A stretch of 64,000 bases of DNA, taken from contig NZ_SBJH01000004.1 in assembly GCF_004368405.1 (NCBI RefSeq), forward strand, positions 62,001-126,000, in the 5' to 3' direction. The notes beneath the pieces are model-generated. The model had not been told where the DNA came from. It searched no databases and worked only from the letters and a program-made list of their open reading frames with translations. A program made the position numbers and the translations under genes. Below, in pieces: positions 40,110 through 49,631 of the stretch. This DNA is from Olivibacter sp. XZL3 (lineage in GTDB: Bacteria; Bacteroidota; Bacteroidia; Sphingobacteriales; Sphingobacteriaceae). The stretch's first letter is position 1. Each line of letters opens with the position of its first letter.

Positions 40110-41210
40110 ATGGATTGGAACGATCGTTATTCGAGACATTACAAATTGAGCGGATTTGGAGCAGCAGGACAAACTAAATTACAACAGTCCAGTGTACTGG
40201 TAGTAGGTGCGGGCGGCCTGGGTTGTCCAGCTCTGCAATATCTGGCCGCCGCTGGGGCGGGAAAGATAGGCATTATTGACGACGGTTGTATCGAACTGAG
40301 CAACCTGCAACGTCAGGTATTGTTCGGAACAGGCGAAATTGGCCTTTCCAAGGCGGAAGTCGCCGCTACAAAACTAAGATTGCTGAATCCGGAAATTGAA
40401 ATCCAGGAGTATGCAGTATACCTCTCCACCGAAAACGCCGTCGAACTTGTCGAGGGCTATGATGTGGTACTCGATTGTACGGATAACTTTAATACGAGAT
40501 ATCTTCTAAGCGATCTATGCATGCTCTTAGATAAACCATTGGTATTCGGTGCGATCTATCAGTATGAAGGGCAATTGGCTGTTTTCAATGTCGGAGGTGA
40601 AACAACGACATACAGGCATCTTTTCCCTTTACCACCCAGCCCCCTGGATGCCTTGAACTGCAATGAGGTAGGCGTCCTTGGCGTGCTGCCCGGCATTATT
40701 GGTGCCATGCAGGCTACCGAAGCCATCAAGCTCCTGACAGGTATCGGTCAGCCACTATCTAATAAATTAATGACTATCAATCTATTGGATAATCGTACCA
40801 TGCTATTGGACATTCCGAAAAACTTATTGGAAGAAATAAATTTTCCGACTTCCTTGCAAGCTTTTGAAGCTTTCGATTATGACTACCACTGCGGTATCAG
40901 GGAAACTTCGGTTCAAGGAATCAGTCCAGAGGAATTTATGGAGGTATGCCGGAAGGGCGATGTTTTGGTCGTTGATGTGCGCAATGCGGATGAACTGCCA
41001 AAACTTCCCTTTGAACATGTGCAGATACCGTTTCATGAATTGTCTGATAATTTGAGAAAAATAGACGGCAAGCACGTGATCGTGGTCTGCCAATCGGGAA
41101 AAAGAAGTCAAATTGCAGGACAATTTCTATTGGAAAAATTTGGGACGGATGCCTTTATCAGCCATTTAGAGGGTGGTGTTCTTAACCTGGAAAAATATAA
41201 TAATGGATAA
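40110..41210 (+). CDS. moeB: MoeB-type adenylyltransferase fused to a rhodanese domain
   Basis: 366 residues. E1-like domain 1-245: VLVVGAGGLGCPALQYLAAAG, DDGCIELSNLQRQ, the DCTDNFNTRYLL motif. C-terminal rhodanese domain from about 270 with VLVVDVRNADE and active-site loop VVCQSGKRS. Activates MoaD and may supply its sulfur through the rhodanese Cys. The zinc CxxC pairs of E. coli MoeB are not evident. Overlaps moaE by 8 bp. Confidence 0.92.
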   Translation: MDWNDRYSRHYKLSGFGAAGQTKLQQSSVLVVGAGGLGCPALQYLAAAGAGKIGIIDDGCIELSNLQRQVLFGTGEIGLSKAEVAATKLRLLNPEIEIQEYAVYLSTENAVELVEGYDVVLDCTDNFNTRYLLSDLCMLLDKPLVFGAIYQYEGQLAVFNVGGETTTYRHLFPLPPSPLDALNCNEVGVLGVLPGIIGAMQATEAIKLLTGIGQPLSNKLMTINLLDNRTMLLDIPKNLLEEINFPTSLQAFEAFDYDYHCGIRETSVQGISPEEFMEVCRKGDVLVVDVRNADELPKLPFEHVQIPFHELSDNLRKIDGKHVIVVCQSGKRSQIAGQFLLEKFGTDAFISHLEGGVLNLEKYNNG

Positions 41211-41643
41211 AAAGAAAAAGAACATATTTGTGGAGGGGGCCATTCCTCCGCTCTTGATTGCCGATAGTATAGCAAAACATTCCTCTAAGAAGGGGATCGG
41301 TGCGCATAGTATCTTCTTGGGACAGATCAGGGCAGACGAGATCGATGGCAAAACCGTCCATGAAATAGAATATACGACGTATGATGATTTCGCGCTTGTT
41401 AAAATGTCGGAAATCAGAGAAGCCATCTTTGAAAAATATTCCTTGACCTGCATGCATGTATACCATAGTATCGGAACGGTGAAGACCGGTGAAATATGCC
41501 TTTTCGTCTTCACGTCATCTGCTCACAGAAAGGCAGCCATAGCGGCGTGTGAAGAGCTCGTTGAGCGTATTAAAGAAGAACTACCGATATGGGGAAGAGA
41601 AATTTTTGAGGGCAACACCCATCAGTGGAAAGTAAATCGATAA
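41203..41643 (+). CDS. moaE: molybdopterin synthase catalytic subunit MoaE
   Basis: 146 residues from ATG 41203, overlapping the moeB stop. GAHSIFLGQIRADEIDGKTVHE, then EYTTYDDFALVKMSEI, SIGTVKTGE, and the end ELPIWGREIFEGNTHQWK containing the catalytic Lys region (the family KxxxPIWKxE is replaced by ELPIWGRE). Last intact gene of the operon. Confidence 0.93.
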   Translation: MDKKKKNIFVEGAIPPLLIADSIAKHSSKKGIGAHSIFLGQIRADEIDGKTVHEIEYTTYDDFALVKMSEIREAIFEKYSLTCMHVYHSIGTVKTGEICLFVFTSSAHRKAAIAACEELVERIKEELPIWGREIFEGNTHQWKVNR

Positions 41644-41739
41644 CATGGTTGACAACATTACATTCAAAAGCTACAAGTTGCACAAAGCTATTGCGACAGC
41701 TGTTATTCAGATTTCATATCCTAACACTATAGCTCTGAT

Positions 41740-42112
41740 AGAATAAAAGCCGCATGATTAATCGACTGTTTTTAGTCGATTTACGGCCTGTCTGAGGCCT
41801 CGATAGTGGTAGTGATTTCTTTCTCCGTGGTAATTTACCCGAACTGAATCGGATAGCTGTAAGGCCGTCGGTATCACTTAAACCCAAAGCCTTTAAGACA
41901 TGTAATGGCTTGGTGACCGTAGCCTAACCATTTGACACAGAAATGGCACTTAAATTGATTATTCCTGGTACATTTAGGGTTTCTCTCGGTAAGCCTTTTT
42001 GCTGTCTACCTTCTTGGATCTGAAGAGTCAGATACTTTTTCACTTCGCTCGATACCGCCAGATATTGTATTTTCTTTACCCATTTCAGTCCAATATTTTG
42101 CCAACTTATCAA
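41740..42112 (-). pseudogene. cysteine desulfurase (IscS/NifS-like) remnant
   Basis: On the minus strand, several frames give VKKYLTLQIQEGRQQKGLPRE then TLNVPGIINLS, next HVLKALGLSDTDGLTAIRFS, then ITTEKEITTTIEA. These are, in order, the C-terminal motifs of NifS-type enzymes (GGGQExGxRxGTxNVPGI, then HVLxAxGxS and SLGxxTTxEEID). Many stops. A desulfurase next to moeB and xdhC would have fed sulfur to MoaD or to the cofactor. A small hairpin (AATCGACT / AGTCGATT, 41760-41781) lies at its end. Confidence 0.65.
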
Positions 42113-42164
42113 TCCCTAAATCTTATACGGAACGATCATCTGTGATCCCATAAATGAAAAAGTT

Positions 42165-42551
42165 CTATACCATATAGACCGTACCCTTTTCGGGGACATA
42201 TGCTTCAATGGTTTTATGGCCAGCGGCAACCGCCATTGCGGTCCTATAAAAACCATCAATTACCAGACTCTCTGTGTAGAGCCCATTCGTCGATCGCCTT
42301 CCGATCAGTATAGGTGGCGCCTCGCCTTTCATGGGACCGATGTCATATCTATCCTCAATAAATGAATGAAGTTCAATATCCTGCCGCCTCAGTTCTTCAA
42401 TATCCACTTTCATTTTAACATAGCGTTTGTCTACCACTTCTGCGTAGATGAGGTCTTCCATTACGGCCTCTACATCCCACTGTTCTGCAGCCATGATCGC
42501 ACTAGCTATATCAGCTCCCGAAATCCCTTCCATCTCAATTTTCTTTTTCAT
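42165..42551 (-). CDS. ParB/sulfiredoxin-fold-like protein of unknown role
   Basis: 128 residues. Central part has GEAPPILIGRRS and SLVIDGFYRTAMAVAAGHKT then IEAYVPEKG, which resembles the ParB N-terminal fold (PPIxI, xVIDGxHRxxAA). The N-terminal 50 residues are helical and acidic. It lies after the coupling-protein gene in the mobilisation module, 18 bp apart. Its role, in partition, nicking or regulation, is not known. Confidence 0.55.
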   Translation of the reverse strand: MKKKIEMEGISGADIASAIMAAEQWDVEAVMEDLIYAEVVDKRYVKMKVDIEELRRQDIELHSFIEDRYDIGPMKGEAPPILIGRRSTNGLYTESLVIDGFYRTAMAVAAGHKTIEAYVPEKGTVYMV

Positions 42552-42569
42552 GCTTCAACTTCTATATTC

Positions 42570-44564
42570 TCAATTTTTCTTCACTACCAGGTGTCTTAAT
42601 GCGGGATCATTGATCATTCTCTCAATTTCCATGGAAACAATATCCTTTACATCCTGTCTGATCTGCTCATAATTCGCCTTTACCATTGGAGCATCCACCT
42701 GTCGAATTACCGGTATAGGAGCGTAAGCTTTTTCCTCCGCCTCTATGGCATCAAAGTCGTTTTGTATCTCACAGTGAAAGGCTTTTAAAGGTATTTTCTG
42801 TTGTGGCGTGTCGGCCACCATTCCCACAAATTCCCCTGAGGAAAGTGCTGCTATCTTAGAGGCAGGAACCGCATATTCAAGCTGCTTATTCTTGCTTACG
42901 GAAGTATCTCCGCTGTTGATCGAAAGACTCTCCCTGTCCTGCATGATCTTTCCAATCTGTTCGGATAACTGCTTGGCTGAATCTCCGGTTACCTGCCCTG
43001 AAATCACTTTACCTACAATGCTCATGATCACATCGGCCTGTTCCTTTCCATAGTCCTTGCGTAACTGACTGGCATCTTGAACCCCCAGAACACAGCTTAT
43101 CAGATTCGATCTCCCGGTACTGATCGTAGGTATTACGTCCGTTGTCAGGGTAGGAAATTCGTCGAAGATGAGCATGCATTTAAGCTTGTTTTTCTTATTG
43201 ATGATCTTCAGTAAGCGGTTCGTATAAAGGGAAAGAACCGCTCCATAGATCTGTATCTTCTGCGGGTTATTGCCCATGCATATCACCTTGGGATGTTCCG
43301 GATTATTAATATCCAATGAGAAATCATTACCGCTAAGAACGTAATATAGCTGTGGAGATGCCAGTCTCGCCATCGCGATTTTGGCAGATGCTATCTGCCC
43401 TTCGAGCTGCTCCATCACATCGTTCAGATAGGCATTAATGAAGGGATTTATCAGTACTTCTATTTCTTTTTCCAGTCTGAGTACAGTAAATAATTCATCG
43501 TATTCCAATTGCATAAGCTCGATCACATGGGGCAAGGTACAGTATACTCCCTCACGGTATTTACGGAGAAACCAGATAATGGCCGTGACGAAATTGATCG
43601 GTGATTCTACGAAGAAGTCCCCCTGTTTCTTCTTCCATTCGCTGTTCAGTCCAAGCAGGATCGTTCTGGCAGATTCGGAGGCATCGGTAATATCCTCCAT
43701 ACCCAAGGGATCCAACGGATTACCTCTGTGGGTACGGGTAAGGTCATCGAAATTGACAAAATAACAGTCCGATTTTGCCCCGTACCGGTGCCTGTTCTTC
43801 AGCCAGTGGTTATAGGCTATGATGGACAGATCGGGAAACTTGAAATCATATACAAAAAGCGTGTATGGCTTATATGAACCCGGCCGGTTCAGTACCTGAC
43901 TGATAAAATGACGGATCACAAATGCTGTTTTTCCAGCCCCGGGGCTGCCCAAAACGAGGCATGCGCGAAAAACGGCAATAAAATTCAGCCACGAGTCCCG
44001 GACCTTCCCTCTGAGCCGGTATTTTGCAGGAAGATTGATGGAAAATTCATTGGTCAAGAGCCTCTCTTCCTGTGGGAAGGTTTCGTTCAGCGAATTAAAA
44101 ATATCGTCCTTCAGCCTATCCTTAATGATCCTTGTAAGCAAGGTACCGTCCGTTAATATAAAAAGATATCCAACGGATGTGATGCCGATGTAAAGCAGCG
44201 TTAAGATGGTTATTTCAAGGTCTGCCAGCAGGGTCAGATAGCTGAGCAGATAGACAAGCAACCCAGAAAACAGATATGCAAATGCTGTACGATGGTCCAG
44301 CTTTTCATCTTTTCTTCCCTTCGTTCCCAGCAATGAAATAAAGAGAAAAGCTAAAGCAATAAGTTTGGATTTGTGGAAATAGCTAAAAAGTCCGGTATCC
44401 GCAACATTGCCCATTAGCCTATCGGTAAACTCCATGTGGAACCGCCATTGCACAAACCCAGCATAACAAAAATAATAAAAGTGCAATATCAATATGACCA
44501 CACTTATCAGCCGCGTCATATCCAGAATTTTCCTAAGCGCCTGATCGTTCTCTCCCGTCTGCAT
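42570..44564 (-). CDS. conjugation coupling protein (MobC / TraD-like ATPase)
   Basis: 664 residues from ATG 44564, which has AGGAGGGAA 6-7 bp upstream. Four N-terminal hydrophobic segments (to about residue 165), then a VirD4-type ATPase: Walker A VLGSPGAGKTAFVIR, Walker B LIFDEFPTL, and QDASQLRKDYGKEQAD. Brings the relaxase-DNA complex to a secretion channel. The element itself encodes no channel proteins that I can see, so a helper would be needed. Directly follows the relaxase gene. Confidence 0.85.
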   Translation of the reverse strand: MQTGENDQALRKILDMTRLISVVILILHFYYFCYAGFVQWRFHMEFTDRLMGNVADTGLFSYFHKSKLIALAFLFISLLGTKGRKDEKLDHRTAFAYLFSGLLVYLLSYLTLLADLEITILTLLYIGITSVGYLFILTDGTLLTRIIKDRLKDDIFNSLNETFPQEERLLTNEFSINLPAKYRLRGKVRDSWLNFIAVFRACLVLGSPGAGKTAFVIRHFISQVLNRPGSYKPYTLFVYDFKFPDLSIIAYNHWLKNRHRYGAKSDCYFVNFDDLTRTHRGNPLDPLGMEDITDASESARTILLGLNSEWKKKQGDFFVESPINFVTAIIWFLRKYREGVYCTLPHVIELMQLEYDELFTVLRLEKEIEVLINPFINAYLNDVMEQLEGQIASAKIAMARLASPQLYYVLSGNDFSLDINNPEHPKVICMGNNPQKIQIYGAVLSLYTNRLLKIINKKNKLKCMLIFDEFPTLTTDVIPTISTGRSNLISCVLGVQDASQLRKDYGKEQADVIMSIVGKVISGQVTGDSAKQLSEQIGKIMQDRESLSINSGDTSVSKNKQLEYAVPASKIAALSSGEFVGMVADTPQQKIPLKAFHCEIQNDFDAIEAEEKAYAPIPVIRQVDAPMVKANYEQIRQDVKDIVSMEIERMINDPALRHLVVKKN

Positions 44565-44581
44565 GTCCTTCCCTCCTCTTA

Positions 44582-45874
44582 TCAGCGGCCATCCGAAGAC
44601 CTTTTCCTTTTCTTTTTTCTCTTCAACCGGTTCCGCAATTCCCACGGCAGGTGATCAGCGATATATTCCGGACCGAGAAGTGTTTCCATAAAATTTTCGA
44701 TGTCCCTTCCAATGCTTCCTTCAAAGGATGGGGCGGCCGTTACCTGCTGATCGATATGAGGCAACTGCCTATCTTCGTGTTTTTCCGCAATTCCATTTTT
44801 GATTTGCAGGACGGTTTGATGGCTTTCGCCGCTCTTATTCCTGATGGCATTGGAACTGTAATTTTTACCGAGATCGCTTCCATTGAACACGCACTTACTG
44901 ACATGATCCACGTAGGTAACGCCATATAATTCTCCCAACTGATTTCTTCTAAGAACCATATCAATCCCCTGTCTACCAAGTTCCTTTACCAGATCTTCCA
45001 CACCGTTTTTCGGTGTTCTCAGGAGCGCCATATCCACTGCATTTCGAACCCTTGCCCGATGTTTCCGCCTAACAATTCTGTTCATCGTAAAACGCCCTTC
45101 CAAAAAAGCCAGTGTCGGTTTGTCAGGAAGCAGGCTCGCTTTGATCGGAACTCCTACAGGCTTTCCGGCGCTATCCAGAATACGGTATACGAGTCCGTTA
45201 TTTTTATATATCCTGGAGTCTACGTCGCCTCTAGAGGCCTCTACATTGTACAGTCCCAACAGAGCATTCAGCTCTGTAACCGAACCGTAGCAGTAGGTAT
45301 TTATTACGCCGGAAAGTACATTCGTTATGGATCTTTTTGTTTCCGATTTACCATATTCAATACAAGATGAATAGGCACTTTTCACTTTACCGGTTTCCTG
45401 TTCTTTTCCTTCTGCAGGTACGAGATTATATTTGTTCTCCAGTGTTCTTCTGGCTTGTTCAGATTTGGTTTTCCCTAGATTATGCAACTTGATCGCAGTG
45501 CCATCATTCTTTATATTGGTTGTCAAAATATGGACATGTGGATGTCCGGAATCGTAGTGCCTGTATATGAGAAACGGCTGTTCGGCGAAACCTAAATACT
45601 CCAAATAATCCACTGCAATTGCCTGTAGCTGACCGGTCGAAAGTTTCTCAGAAGGGTCAAAATTTAGGGAAATATGAATGCAGTTCCGCTTCACTGATGG
45701 ACGTAATGCAGCCTGATCCGCAAGCCGGTTCAGCTTTTGGTTAAAACTTAATTGGCAACTTTCTTTTGGATAATTACCTGCATAAATACATTCGGCAACA
45801 TCATCCTTGACCTTGTTTTCGTTATAGTTCAGGACAGTACGCAGGCTGCCACTGGTATGGATCACCGCAACCAT
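44582..45874 (-). CDS. relaxase / mobilisation nuclease (MobB-like)
   Basis: 430 residues. Relaxase domain (PF03432-like) in the first 250: HISLNFDPSEKLSTGQLQAI, and the metal-binding triad YRHYDSGHPHVHILTTNI. Likely catalytic Tyr early in the protein (LNYNENKV or CIYAGNYP). The C-terminus is basic (RNRLKRKKKRKRSSDG). Nicks the element at oriT. Overlaps the mobA gene by 13 bp. Confidence 0.88.
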   Translation of the reverse strand: MVAVIHTSGSLRTVLNYNENKVKDDVAECIYAGNYPKESCQLSFNQKLNRLADQAALRPSVKRNCIHISLNFDPSEKLSTGQLQAIAVDYLEYLGFAEQPFLIYRHYDSGHPHVHILTTNIKNDGTAIKLHNLGKTKSEQARRTLENKYNLVPAEGKEQETGKVKSAYSSCIEYGKSETKRSITNVLSGVINTYCYGSVTELNALLGLYNVEASRGDVDSRIYKNNGLVYRILDSAGKPVGVPIKASLLPDKPTLAFLEGRFTMNRIVRRKHRARVRNAVDMALLRTPKNGVEDLVKELGRQGIDMVLRRNQLGELYGVTYVDHVSKCVFNGSDLGKNYSSNAIRNKSGESHQTVLQIKNGIAEKHEDRQLPHIDQQVTAAPSFEGSIGRDIENFMETLLGPEYIADHLPWELRNRLKRKKKRKRSSDGR

Positions 45875-46254
45875 TTGTCTCCCATTTTATCTATCCATTC
45901 TCCGATGATTTGAACCTGTTTCAACACTGTCCTTCGATCTATTTCATGTACCGTTGCCCACGTTGTTATCTCGCTGCTCTTATCCATCGCGTTGAGTTTT
46001 TTCACCGCCTGATTGAAGTTAACACCGACGCTGTTCAGCTCTTTCCGCAGGCGCATTATCTCGATCATAAATTCATCCAACGATCGGTCACGGGTAAACA
46101 TGGTTACCGGTTTTCCGAGGATTATCCTGCGGATATATTCACTCAGTTGCGGAGTCGTACTCCGTGCACATTTGCTCTTGATCTTATCGTATTCCGTAGT
46201 TGTAAGTCGCAGACCGATAATCCTGCTCCGCTTGTCATTTTCTTTTTCCATCAC
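45862..46254 (-). CDS. relaxosome accessory protein (MobA / MobC-type ribbon-helix-helix)
   Basis: 130 residues. N-terminal ribbon-helix-helix (RIIGLRLTTTEYDKIKSKCA, SEYIRRIILGKP), then a helical part (LRKELNSVGVNFNQAVKKLN) as in bacterial mobilisation proteins. Binds oriT with the relaxase. First gene of the mob operon; the candidate oriT lies 77 bp upstream. Confidence 0.82.
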   Translation of the reverse strand: MMEKENDKRSRIIGLRLTTTEYDKIKSKCARSTTPQLSEYIRRIILGKPVTMFTRDRSLDEFMIEIMRLRKELNSVGVNFNQAVKKLNAMDKSSEITTWATVHEIDRRTVLKQVQIIGEWIDKMGDKWLR

Positions 46255-46330
46255 TATTTCTCCTCACTCCATATCTCTTAATTTCTTACTTAGAATACTA
46301 CCTTACCGACTTTGGAGGTAAAGGCAATTT

Positions 46331-46382
46331 CCGTTGTGTTTAACAACGGTACATCTTGCCAATTGCGGAGACCAGGCAATTG
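46331..46382. other. candidate origin of transfer (two inverted repeats)
   Basis: CCGTTGT-GTTTA-ACAACGG (46331-46349) is a perfect 7-bp inverted repeat; CAATTGC (46360-46366) and GCAATTG (46376-46382) form a second one. Both lie in the gap between mobA and the 46426 gene, the usual position of oriT. No nick consensus was recognised. Confidence 0.45.
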
Positions 46383-46425
46383 ACCCTATCCCTAAAGGAT
46401 TTCAGAACTCTTTTAGAAAAGTTGT

Positions 46426-47178
46426 TTATAATTTAGGTCCGGGCTTTTTTCCTTGCTCTTCTCTCTCCCGTTTAGAAAGCCGGTCAGGATTGAAAACCTT
46501 CAGTCTCTCCTCTTCATTAGTGATATCGCGGATAAGTAATTTGCGGTCTTTATCCCATAGTGAAAGGGAATTGATCTCCGGCTCGGCACTGATATGGAAT
46601 TTACCGTACCGGTTTTTAAAAAAGGGCATATCTCCATTGACCAGTTTCATCAACCATAATTCCTTTAAGAAAAAATTGGGTTTTGTTTCCAGTTCCAAAA
46701 GGGCGAAGAGATTTTTTATCTCTACTTTTCCACCAGACTGATAGGCTTTTATGTGGACGAGTTCACCCGTACCGCTTCTATCTGCATCGAACCTGGCACG
46801 CAGCCATAACGGATCAAACTCACCAATTTTATTGGAATTCAACTGTACCGCCTTTCCGCGCAATAGGTTCGCTGCTTTACTGAATGATATAGCAGAGTTG
46901 ACAAACAGCTCAGCTTTTTTCCCATTGGGCAGATTCCTTGAGACCAGAATAGCCGGTACCGGGTTCTTTGGATCAAAGGATCTTACCAGCATCGAAAAAT
47001 GCAACTTATCATCTTCTATCGATTTATCCAGTTCCAGCACCGTAGGCTTTTCCGGGCTGGCAAGAAATTTTGCTACTTGCTGCTTCAGCCCTTCACCAAA
47101 AAAGGCACTATACCCTCTTCTCTCGAATCCCTCTTCTACAATCCTTGCTTCATCTGAAGCACCCATTTTATTTTCCAT
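46426..47178 (-). CDS. conserved hypothetical protein of Bacteroidota mobile elements
   Basis: 250 residues from an ATG at 47178 (MENKMGASDEARIVEEGFERR). The body is soluble and beta-rich (VPAILVSRNLPNGKKAELFV, LLRGKAVQLNSNKIGE); the end is basic (NPDRLSKREREEQGKKPGP). Genes like this stand next to the primase in Bacteroidota plasmids and islands. Function not recognised. Its start overlaps the primase gene end. Confidence 0.65.
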   Translation of the reverse strand: MENKMGASDEARIVEEGFERRGYSAFFGEGLKQQVAKFLASPEKPTVLELDKSIEDDKLHFSMLVRSFDPKNPVPAILVSRNLPNGKKAELFVNSAISFSKAANLLRGKAVQLNSNKIGEFDPLWLRARFDADRSGTGELVHIKAYQSGGKVEIKNLFALLELETKPNFFLKELWLMKLVNGDMPFFKNRYGKFHISAEPEINSLSLWDKDRKLLIRDITNEEERLKVFNPDRLSKREREEQGKKPGPKL

Positions 47179-48072
47179 ATCTATTTTGTTTGATTTTTCC
47201 CTTGCTTGCCAGCCATTCATTCAGGTCTTTGAAACCTTCGTACAGCGCACTTCTGTCATAGTGACACGAGCTTAAGGAACAGGCATATCCAGTGAACCGC
47301 CGGCCTGTTTCATCCCGGTCGAGAAACAGGTTGACCAGCCGGTGCTTTTCCATATATTCCCAGGCCCCTTCAAAAAAAGACAGGGAATTAAGAATTAGAA
47401 AATCAGAAGAGCTTGTTTGATAATCTCCGGAGAAAGCTAAAAGCGAGAGGAAATCAAAAAATCCCTCAAACACGTAAAGCTCTTCGGCACCATTGTCTAA
47501 AGTCGTCACCGACTTCGGGCTGCTTGAATTTTTTAAGATATGGGTTACGGAGTTCGTAGCCGCCTTTATCATTTTTGAAACCTATGGCGTAATAGCTACG
47601 ACCGTACATATTGTAGTGCACCTCTTTGCAATAAGTGAAAGCGAGGTCTCTTGGGATTCCGCGAAGGTCAAGGTATTTCAGGAGAGAAACGGATTGGAAA
47701 TCATTTACACTGACCACCTCGATCGCTGGAACCACTTCCCTGCTGTCTGTTGCGGGAATTACTTGTTTTGGAACATCTAAGTGTCTATCTGGATCTGAAA
47801 AATATTGCAGAAATTCACGAAAAGTCCAACCATGGTATTTTATGGCGAAATCAATAAAATCGCCATAGCTACCATCTCCCCCAATCTTTCCACCTGTTAC
47901 GCGCATAGTCAACCTGGAATGAAGCGGTACGTTCCGATCTCAAAGGAGAGCGGTACCAATATGCATGCCCGCTTATCCTGACGGGCTTATGGCCCAGAGA
48001 GGAAAGATAGTTCACTAGGTCTATCCGTTTTAGATCACCAAGATCCGTTGTCGTTTTTCCGATACCCACCAT
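47168..48072 (-). pseudogene. CHC2/Toprim primase gene with two frameshifts
   Basis: Three frames join into one primase: zinc-finger part (LKRIDLVNYLSSLGHKPVRI, YWYRSPLRSERTASFQVD, NRWKDWG), middle (DGSYGDFIDFAIKYHGWTFR, YELRNPYLK) and Toprim part (NSSSPKSVTTLDNGAEELYV, FEGFFDFLSLLAF, NLFLDRDETG). The breaks fall in a C5 run at 47878-47882 and a T6 run at 47529-47534 (plus strand), each one base too long. Expected product about 300 residues. Would prime the transferred or replicating strand. Confidence 0.82.
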
Positions 48073-48236
48073 ACAAAACCCCCTGCACCTTTCGTTAAAC
48101 AGCAACAAAATTAGGGAGGTAGTTCCCGAAAAACGATCTTGGTTAAATTCTGATCAGGTCATCCATTGGATGCCCACAATTGATGTTCAGCGGCAAAAGG
48201 CTTAACTTTATAGTCAGATCAATAACCATTCAAATT

Positions 48237-48539
48237 ATGAAAGACATTATTTTGGCGGTGTTGCCGGTCTTCTTAACCTGGTATCTGGGCAATACCAGAC
48301 TCCGCAGGAAACATGGGCATAATCTCAGCGCTTTCCTGAATTCAAAAAAAGGAAAATACCATATCAGAAACCTTATGTTTTCCGTATATCTGTTATGCTG
48401 TGTCCTAGCTTTTTGCCTTTCATCCTTACTGAACATTCAAGGCGTCAATACTTATGTATCCTTTCTCCTAGGATTGGGGGTTATTATTGCAGGACATTTT
48501 CCTTACCGGTCTTGTCAGACTGATTACGAAAGGGCATAA
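48237..48539 (+). CDS. small membrane protein, unknown
   Basis: 100 residues from ATG 48237 (MKDIILAVLPVFLTWYLG). Three hydrophobic segments: the N-terminus, LMFSVYLLCCVLAFCLSSLL, and YVSFLLGLGVIIAGHF. Ends polar (YRSCQTDYERA). It reads against the flanking mobility genes. No family recognised. Confidence 0.55.
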   Translation: MKDIILAVLPVFLTWYLGNTRLRRKHGHNLSAFLNSKKGKYHIRNLMFSVYLLCCVLAFCLSSLLNIQGVNTYVSFLLGLGVIIAGHFPYRSCQTDYERA

Positions 48540-48629
48540 TATAAGGAAATCTGTAGCTTGATTAATTTTTGATTAAGATCAGGAACAATCGGCTGTTTAC
48601 TTTTGGAAATAAAACAAAAAAAGTAAAAC

Positions 48630-48917
48630 ATGCTTACAACAACAGAATTGGGACGTGTATATGATACGTTGTTATGCATTCCCGGAATGAACGAAACGGT
48701 AAAGATAGACCTGCGGATCAGCAGGACGATGGTACTACTGCTCACGCAGGTCATCCAAAGAGGCATTTCTTTCAAAGAAGGAGAACAGGTACAGGGATTA
48801 CTGGATACCGTAAACCCTGAAACGATCAGGGAGCTGGAAGAACTGTCGATAGATTGCCTCACAAAGGCCGGGCTAATGGAACTAAACGAAAAGCTCCAAA
48901 AATTACAGGTTAAATAG
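48630..48917 (+). CDS. small helical protein, unknown
   Basis: 95 residues (MLTTTELGRVYDTLLCIPGM then NETVKIDLRISRT). Mostly amphipathic helix with no signal peptide. Similar small proteins accompany PRTRC-type and mob modules in Bacteroidota elements, but I cannot assign a family. 90 bp after the small membrane-protein gene on the same strand. Confidence 0.55.
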   Translation: MLTTTELGRVYDTLLCIPGMNETVKIDLRISRTMVLLLTQVIQRGISFKEGEQVQGLLDTVNPETIRELEELSIDCLTKAGLMELNEKLQKLQVK

Positions 48918-48989
48918 AAAAATCCCCGGACCACTTAGCGATCAATAAAGCGCCACCAAGAATTTCGGAATTAAGAAAGGAAGGCTGTA

Positions 48990-49481
48990 TCATCCCGCCT
49001 TCCTTTTCCTGTAAGCGATACGGGCTTTGAGATCATCTGCTTGCTGCTGAAGCAGATCTCTCTGCTCTTTATAGCGTGCCAGTTTAGAAAGTCCCTTCTG
49101 ATAAAACGGATCATACTCCTTTTCCCAGATCAACTCCGCCTCCCGTTCGGCCTCATATTCTGCAATCGCATTCTGCAATTTGGTCACCATCCGTTTTGCC
49201 GAGACCAACCTGTTAAGAAGCGGTTCCAGTTCCAGATCATCCCCACTTTTATTATCATAAAAACTAAGGGACATAAAGACTTCATTTTTCGGGTAACGGC
49301 ACTGGAACCAGGCTGTCCTCCACCGCATCACCCATTTTTTTCGCTCATAGAGATCTCTCGGAAGATCGTATGTCTTCAGGTACTCTTTACCCTCATGGTA
49401 GTCGGTACTGCCATTTTCCCGCAGGGCATATTTAACAATACGTAATTTCACATACTTCTGAATCTTTATATCAAGTTTCAT
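48990..49481 (-). CDS. hypothetical protein with C-terminal coiled coil
   Basis: 163 residues from ATG 49481 (MKLDIKIQKYVKLRIVKYAL). N-terminal half beta/alpha (WFQCRYPKNEVFMSLSFYD), C-terminal half a charged coiled coil (LVSAKRMVTKLQNAIAEYEA, EQRDLLQQQADDLKARIA). Translation from an earlier ATG at 49592 gives a Cys-rich, unlikely N-terminus. Found in Bacteroidota mobile elements; role unknown. Confidence 0.55.
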   Translation of the reverse strand: MKLDIKIQKYVKLRIVKYALRENGSTDYHEGKEYLKTYDLPRDLYERKKWVMRWRTAWFQCRYPKNEVFMSLSFYDNKSGDDLELEPLLNRLVSAKRMVTKLQNAIAEYEAEREAELIWEKEYDPFYQKGLSKLARYKEQRDLLQQQADDLKARIAYRKRKAG

Positions 49482-49631
49482 TTTTAGGAATTTTAGGTAC
49501 AACATCATTTTAGGTTTCATCCGAACGGACAGACAACAGCGTGGGCAACATGCCCACACCGCTCTGGAACGGCTGGCATTTATCCATTGCATGGAAAAAA
49601 TGCCAGCCGCCGGAAAATTTCCAGCGGTTTA

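Noticed and set aside
41760-41781. Hairpin AATCGACT / AGTCGATT as terminator of the moa operon
   Set aside because: No T tract and it lies inside the decayed desulfurase sequence over 115 bp after moaE; at best weak.
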